Source: DASUFE01 sp036274675
Lineage (GTDB): Bacteria; Pseudomonadota; Gammaproteobacteria; HTCC5015
Direction: 5' to 3'
NCBI GenBank assembly: GCA_036274675.1
Contig: DASUFE010000066.1
Coordinates: 1-33,837 of the forward strand
DNA length: 33,837 nt
Part shown: one piece after another, positions 31,201 to 33,837 of the stretch
Numbering within the stretch: the first letter of the stretch is position 1
How the letters are laid out: every line of letters begins with the position of its first letter
The notes under the pieces: generated by a model
Databases searched by the model: none
What the model was told of the DNA's origin: nothing
The model's input: the letters and a program-made list of their open reading frames with translations, nothing else
Program-made: the position numbers and the translations under genes

Positions 31201-32298
31201 TCAAAGACGCATCGGCATTACGACATAGCGGCTGTCGGACTTGTCTTCATAAATAACGCAACTGCTGTTGGCGTCCTTGAAAGTAACTTTGGCGGTATCC
31301 GCCCGCAGCACATTCAATACGTCCAGCAAATAGGTTACGTTAAAGGCGATCTCCATATCACCGGCATCATATTCGGCGGGTAATTGCTCCTCGGCTTCTT
31401 CCTTGTCTGGGTTCTGGGTCTGCAGCTTCAACTGGCCCTTGCCCAACACCAGCCGCACGCCACGGTGCTTTTCGCTGGACAGGATGGAGGCTCGAGTCAG
31501 CGATTGCCGTAGCAAATGCTTATCCACGGCCAGCTCACGGTTACCATCCACCGGCATGACCCGCTCGTAGTCAGGAAAACGGCCATCAATAAGTTTTGAG
31601 GTAAAACGGATGCCGGGTAATTGCAGCCGTATGTGATTGCTGCTGAAAGCCAACTCGACCGGAGTATCCCCGTCGCCCAGCAATCGATGCAATTCGAGCA
31701 CGCCCTTGCGGGGAATAATAACCTGGCGAGACTCTTCGGCCTGGCCTTCCACCGGGGAGTTGGCCAGCGCCAGGCGGTGCCCGTCGGTGGCAACCGTACG
31801 CAGTCCGTTGCCGCGATACTCAAGCAACAATCCATTCAAATAATACCGGACATCCTGCTGCGCCATCGCAAAAGATGTGCGCTCAATCAACGACTTCAAG
31901 GCACCTGCAGCAACGCTCACGTTAAGCTCGAAGCGAATGCCTTCCAGTATCGGAAAATCCGCGGCAGGAAGAGATGCCAATACAAAACGGCTCGAGCCGC
32001 TGGTCAGGGTCGCACGATCCTGAGTGAAGGATAATTGCATGTCCGCGTCTTCGCCCAGGTTCTTGCAAATATCGAGTAGTTTGCGCGCCGGCAGCGTGAC
32101 ATCGATTTTATCCTTGGCCGCGATTTCGGTTTCGGCGACGAGTTCGATTTCCAGATCTGTGCCGACCAGCTGGATATGCCCGCCGCTGGAGCGAAACAGA
32201 ATATTTGAAAGAATTGGCATCGTCTGTTTCTTTTCGACTGCGCCAATGACTGCCTGCAAGGGGCCTAATAATTGCTCGCGCTTGAATGAACATTTCAT
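31201..32298 (-). CDS. dnaN: DNA polymerase III beta sliding clamp
   Basis: A 365-aa clamp (E. coli 366) that rings DNA as a dimer and tethers polymerases. The start MKCSFKREQLLGPLQAVIGAVEKKQTMPILSNIL and end SSCVIYEDKSDSRYVVMPMRL are diagnostic. The three clamp domains of about 120 residues each are present, with ATDGHRLA in the second and FNVTYLLDVLNVL in the third. It follows dnaA after 231 bp and precedes recF by 31 bp. Confidence 0.98.
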   Translation of the reverse strand: MKCSFKREQLLGPLQAVIGAVEKKQTMPILSNILFRSSGGHIQLVGTDLEIELVAETEIAAKDKIDVTLPARKLLDICKNLGEDADMQLSFTQDRATLTSGSSRFVLASLPAADFPILEGIRFELNVSVAAGALKSLIERTSFAMAQQDVRYYLNGLLLEYRGNGLRTVATDGHRLALANSPVEGQAEESRQVIIPRKGVLELHRLLGDGDTPVELAFSSNHIRLQLPGIRFTSKLIDGRFPDYERVMPVDGNRELAVDKHLLRQSLTRASILSSEKHRGVRLVLGKGQLKLQTQNPDKEEAEEQLPAEYDAGDMEIAFNVTYLLDVLNVLRADTAKVTFKDANSSCVIYEDKSDSRYVVMPMRL

Positions 32299-32472
32299 GG
32301 TTTTACTTCTTCTATTCTTAAATGTTTTCCTGAAGTTAGAGATATCTGAATCTATTATTAGGCCAAGGCCTCAATGTGCATATCCCCGTTTTTTCTTTAT
32401 AAATCAATTAATTAAATTGATGTTCGTCCTGTATGCCGGTGCGGGCAACATTTCTATATAGTGTTAATGCAC

Positions 32473-32481
32473 TGTGGATAA
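32473..32481 (-). promoter_or_regulatory. DnaA box (TTATCCACA)
   Basis: Plus-strand TGTGGATAA is the complement of the perfect consensus TTATCCACA. It lies 49 bp after the dnaA stop (minus-strand order) and could regulate dnaN or serve initiation. Confidence 0.65.
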
Positions 32482-32518
32482 TTTATGCTCTTCGGCAGCG
32501 CTCAATTTGCCGCACACG

Positions 32519-32527
32519 ATTTCCACA
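32519..32527 (+). promoter_or_regulatory. Near-consensus DnaA box (ATTTCCACA)
   Basis: One mismatch (first base) to TTWTNCACA, 37 bp from the perfect box and in opposite orientation, just outside the dnaA stop. Confidence 0.4.
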
Positions 32528-32529
32528 GT

Positions 32530-33837
32530 TTAGGAACTTAAAATCCTCAGCAAATTATTGTAATCCTCAGCGATCTTCTGTTCTTCTTCCCGCAACTGGG
32601 CGATCTTGCGGCAGGCATGCAGGGCGGTTGTGTGATCGCGGCCGCCGAAGGCATCGCCAATTTCCGGCAGGCTATGATTCGTCAGCTCCTTGGCGAGCGC
32701 CATGGCGATCTGCCGTGGCCGTGTGATCGAGCGGCTACGCCGTGTCGATAACAGATCGGCTACCCGGATCTTGTAGTACTCAGCCACAGTCTTCTGGATA
32801 TTTTCGATCGTTATCAGCTTGTCGTGCAAGGCGATCAGGTCCCGCAACGCTTCGCGTGCGAAATCGAGTGTGATGGGAGTGCCGGTGAAGTGGGAATTGG
32901 CGATCACCCGGCGCATTGCGCCTTCTAGCTCGCGCACGTTTGAACGGATCCGTTTGGCGATGAAGAAGGCGACTTCGGAAGGCAGTGCTGAACCGCTCTG
33001 TTCGGCTTTGCGTTGCAGGATCGCAACACGGGTTTCGAGTTCCGGCGGCTCGATTGCCACGGTGAGGCCCCAGCCGAAACGCGATTTCAACCGCTCTTCG
33101 AGGCCGTCAATTTCTTTGGGGAAACGATCGCAGGTCAGAATGACCTGTTGTTGGCCCTCGAGCAGGGCGTTAAAAGTGTGGAAAAACTCTTCCTGGGAAC
33201 GCTCTTTTCCGGCGAAAAACTGAATGTCGTCGATCAGCAGGGCATCAACCGAGCGGTAGAGCCGCTTGAACTCATTGATAGCATTGTGCTGCAGGGCTTT
33301 TACCATGTCGCCGACGAAGCGTTCGGAGTGCAAATAGACTATCCGCGCCTTCGGGTTGGCTTGCAACATTGCGTTACCGATGGCGTGCATCAGATGCGTC
33401 TTACCCAGTCCGACACCGCCGTATATGAAAAGCGGGTTATAGGCGCCGCCGGAGTTCTTGCCGACCTGCATCGAGGCCGCGCGCGCAAGCTGGTTGGATT
33501 TGCCTTCGACGAAATTGTCGAAAGTGAAATTAGGATTGAGGTTATTGCGTACAGGCGGCAGCTCGGGAGTGGCGACCGAGGCTTCCGTGAGCGAAGATTT
33601 AAGCATCGTATTCGGTACCAGCTCGTGACCGCCAATTTCGATGACGACCTGGTTTTTATCGATACCCTGCAATTGCTGGACCAACTGGCCAATGCGATCG
33701 TAAAAATTATCCTTCACCCAATCCAGCACAAAGCGGTTCGGCGCGAACAAACGCAGTGTTCCATTATCGATTTCAGCCTGCAATGGGCGAATCCACGTGT
33801 TGAGCTGCTGTTCGGACAGCTCGGCCTCCAGTTTTTC
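32530..33837 (-). CDS. dnaA: Chromosomal replication initiator DnaA (5' end cut by window edge)
   Basis: AAA+ initiator that binds DnaA boxes and melts oriC. 435 residues are visible from EKLEAELSEQQLNTWIRPLQAEI, which matches the start of domain I; about ten residues with the start codon lie past the edge. Domain III has Walker A GGVGLGKTH, LHSERFVGDMVKAL, Walker B ALLIDDIQFF and the sensor region RLKSRFGWGLTVAIEPPELETR. Domain IV has SRSITRPRQIAMALAKELTNHSLPEIGDAFGGRDHTTALHACRKI, the DNA-binding signature. It heads the dnaA-dnaN-recF-gyrB series. Confidence 0.98.
   Translation of the reverse strand, partial: EKLEAELSEQQLNTWIRPLQAEIDNGTLRLFAPNRFVLDWVKDNFYDRIGQLVQQLQGIDKNQVVIEIGGHELVPNTMLKSSLTEASVATPELPPVRNNLNPNFTFDNFVEGKSNQLARAASMQVGKNSGGAYNPLFIYGGVGLGKTHLMHAIGNAMLQANPKARIVYLHSERFVGDMVKALQHNAINEFKRLYRSVDALLIDDIQFFAGKERSQEEFFHTFNALLEGQQQVILTCDRFPKEIDGLEERLKSRFGWGLTVAIEPPELETRVAILQRKAEQSGSALPSEVAFFIAKRIRSNVRELEGAMRRVIANSHFTGTPITLDFAREALRDLIALHDKLITIENIQKTVAEYYKIRVADLLSTRRSRSITRPRQIAMALAKELTNHSLPEIGDAFGGRDHTTALHACRKIAQLREEEQKIAEDYNNLLRILSS

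Larger units (their letters stand above)
32299..32529. other. AT-rich dnaA-dnaN spacer, possible replication-origin element
   Basis: 231 bp with no gene, visibly more AT-rich than its surroundings. It contains one perfect DnaA box, one near-box, and the AT-tract TATAAATCAATTAATTAAAT (about 32399-32418), whose inverted repeat ATCAATT-aatta-AATTGAT spans 32403-32421. Such tracts act as DNA-unwinding elements in known origins. In Pseudomonas putida both the rpmH-dnaA and dnaA-dnaN regions have been described as replicating; this window does not include the rpmH side. The dnaN promoter may also be here. Confidence 0.45.

Overview
The window looks like a chromosome segment of a GC-rich gammaproteobacterium. 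The evidence is gene order: dnaA-dnaN-recF-gyrB; (dapF)-DUF484-xerC-hslV-hslU; lysA-lptM; and algZ-algR-hemC-hemD-hemX-hemY, an order known from Pseudomonas and relatives. Two Pseudomonas-type parS palindromes support this. I cannot name a species. I see no tRNA, rRNA, CRISPR array, insertion sequence or prophage gene. Most of the window is core genome, and the less ordinary material lies in a few islands and intergenic regions.

Layout, left to right. (1) 1-5658, minus strand: lysA preceded by a small LptM-like lipoprotein, a degenerate dapF remnant, DUF484, xerC, then hslVU behind a near-consensus heat-shock (sigma-32) promoter. (2) 5747-8295: a two-TM hypothetical protein, an alpha/beta-hydrolase carboxylesterase, a repeat-rich intergenic region, periplasmic Cu/Zn SOD (sodC), and an opposing 57-residue membrane protein that ends at a strong hairpin terminator. 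(3) 8334-16681: argH on minus, divergent from a long plus-strand run of algZ-algR-hemC-hemD-hemX-hemY plus an SDR-type epimerase, with tiny gaps or overlaps. (4) 16695-19893, minus: an ECF sigma factor, its zinc-finger anti-sigma factor, a secreted protein with a PGKP-repeat tail, a terminator, and a TPR/beta-barrel outer-membrane protein. This is the most likely place for an undescribed system. (5) 20009-24772, minus: NYN/OST-HTH protein, YtxH-like protein, FMN reductase, orphan ParA ATPase, and ubiD with xthA overlapping by ATGA. (6) 24853-33837, minus: SH3/TM protein, oligopeptidase A, gyrB, recF (carrying both parS sites), dnaN, a 231-bp AT-rich spacer with DnaA boxes, and dnaA cut by the right edge.

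How it works together. The right third is the replication-initiation and segregation neighbourhood. The centre couples an AlgZR-type two-component system to tetrapyrrole synthesis. The left end joins the last step of lysine synthesis, chromosome-dimer resolution and HslUV proteolysis. The dapF next to lysA has lost about three quarters of its length, so meso-diaminopimelate must come from another DapF or another route. A small family of REP-like palindromes with core TTCTCCGAA sits at the left edge and before sodC.
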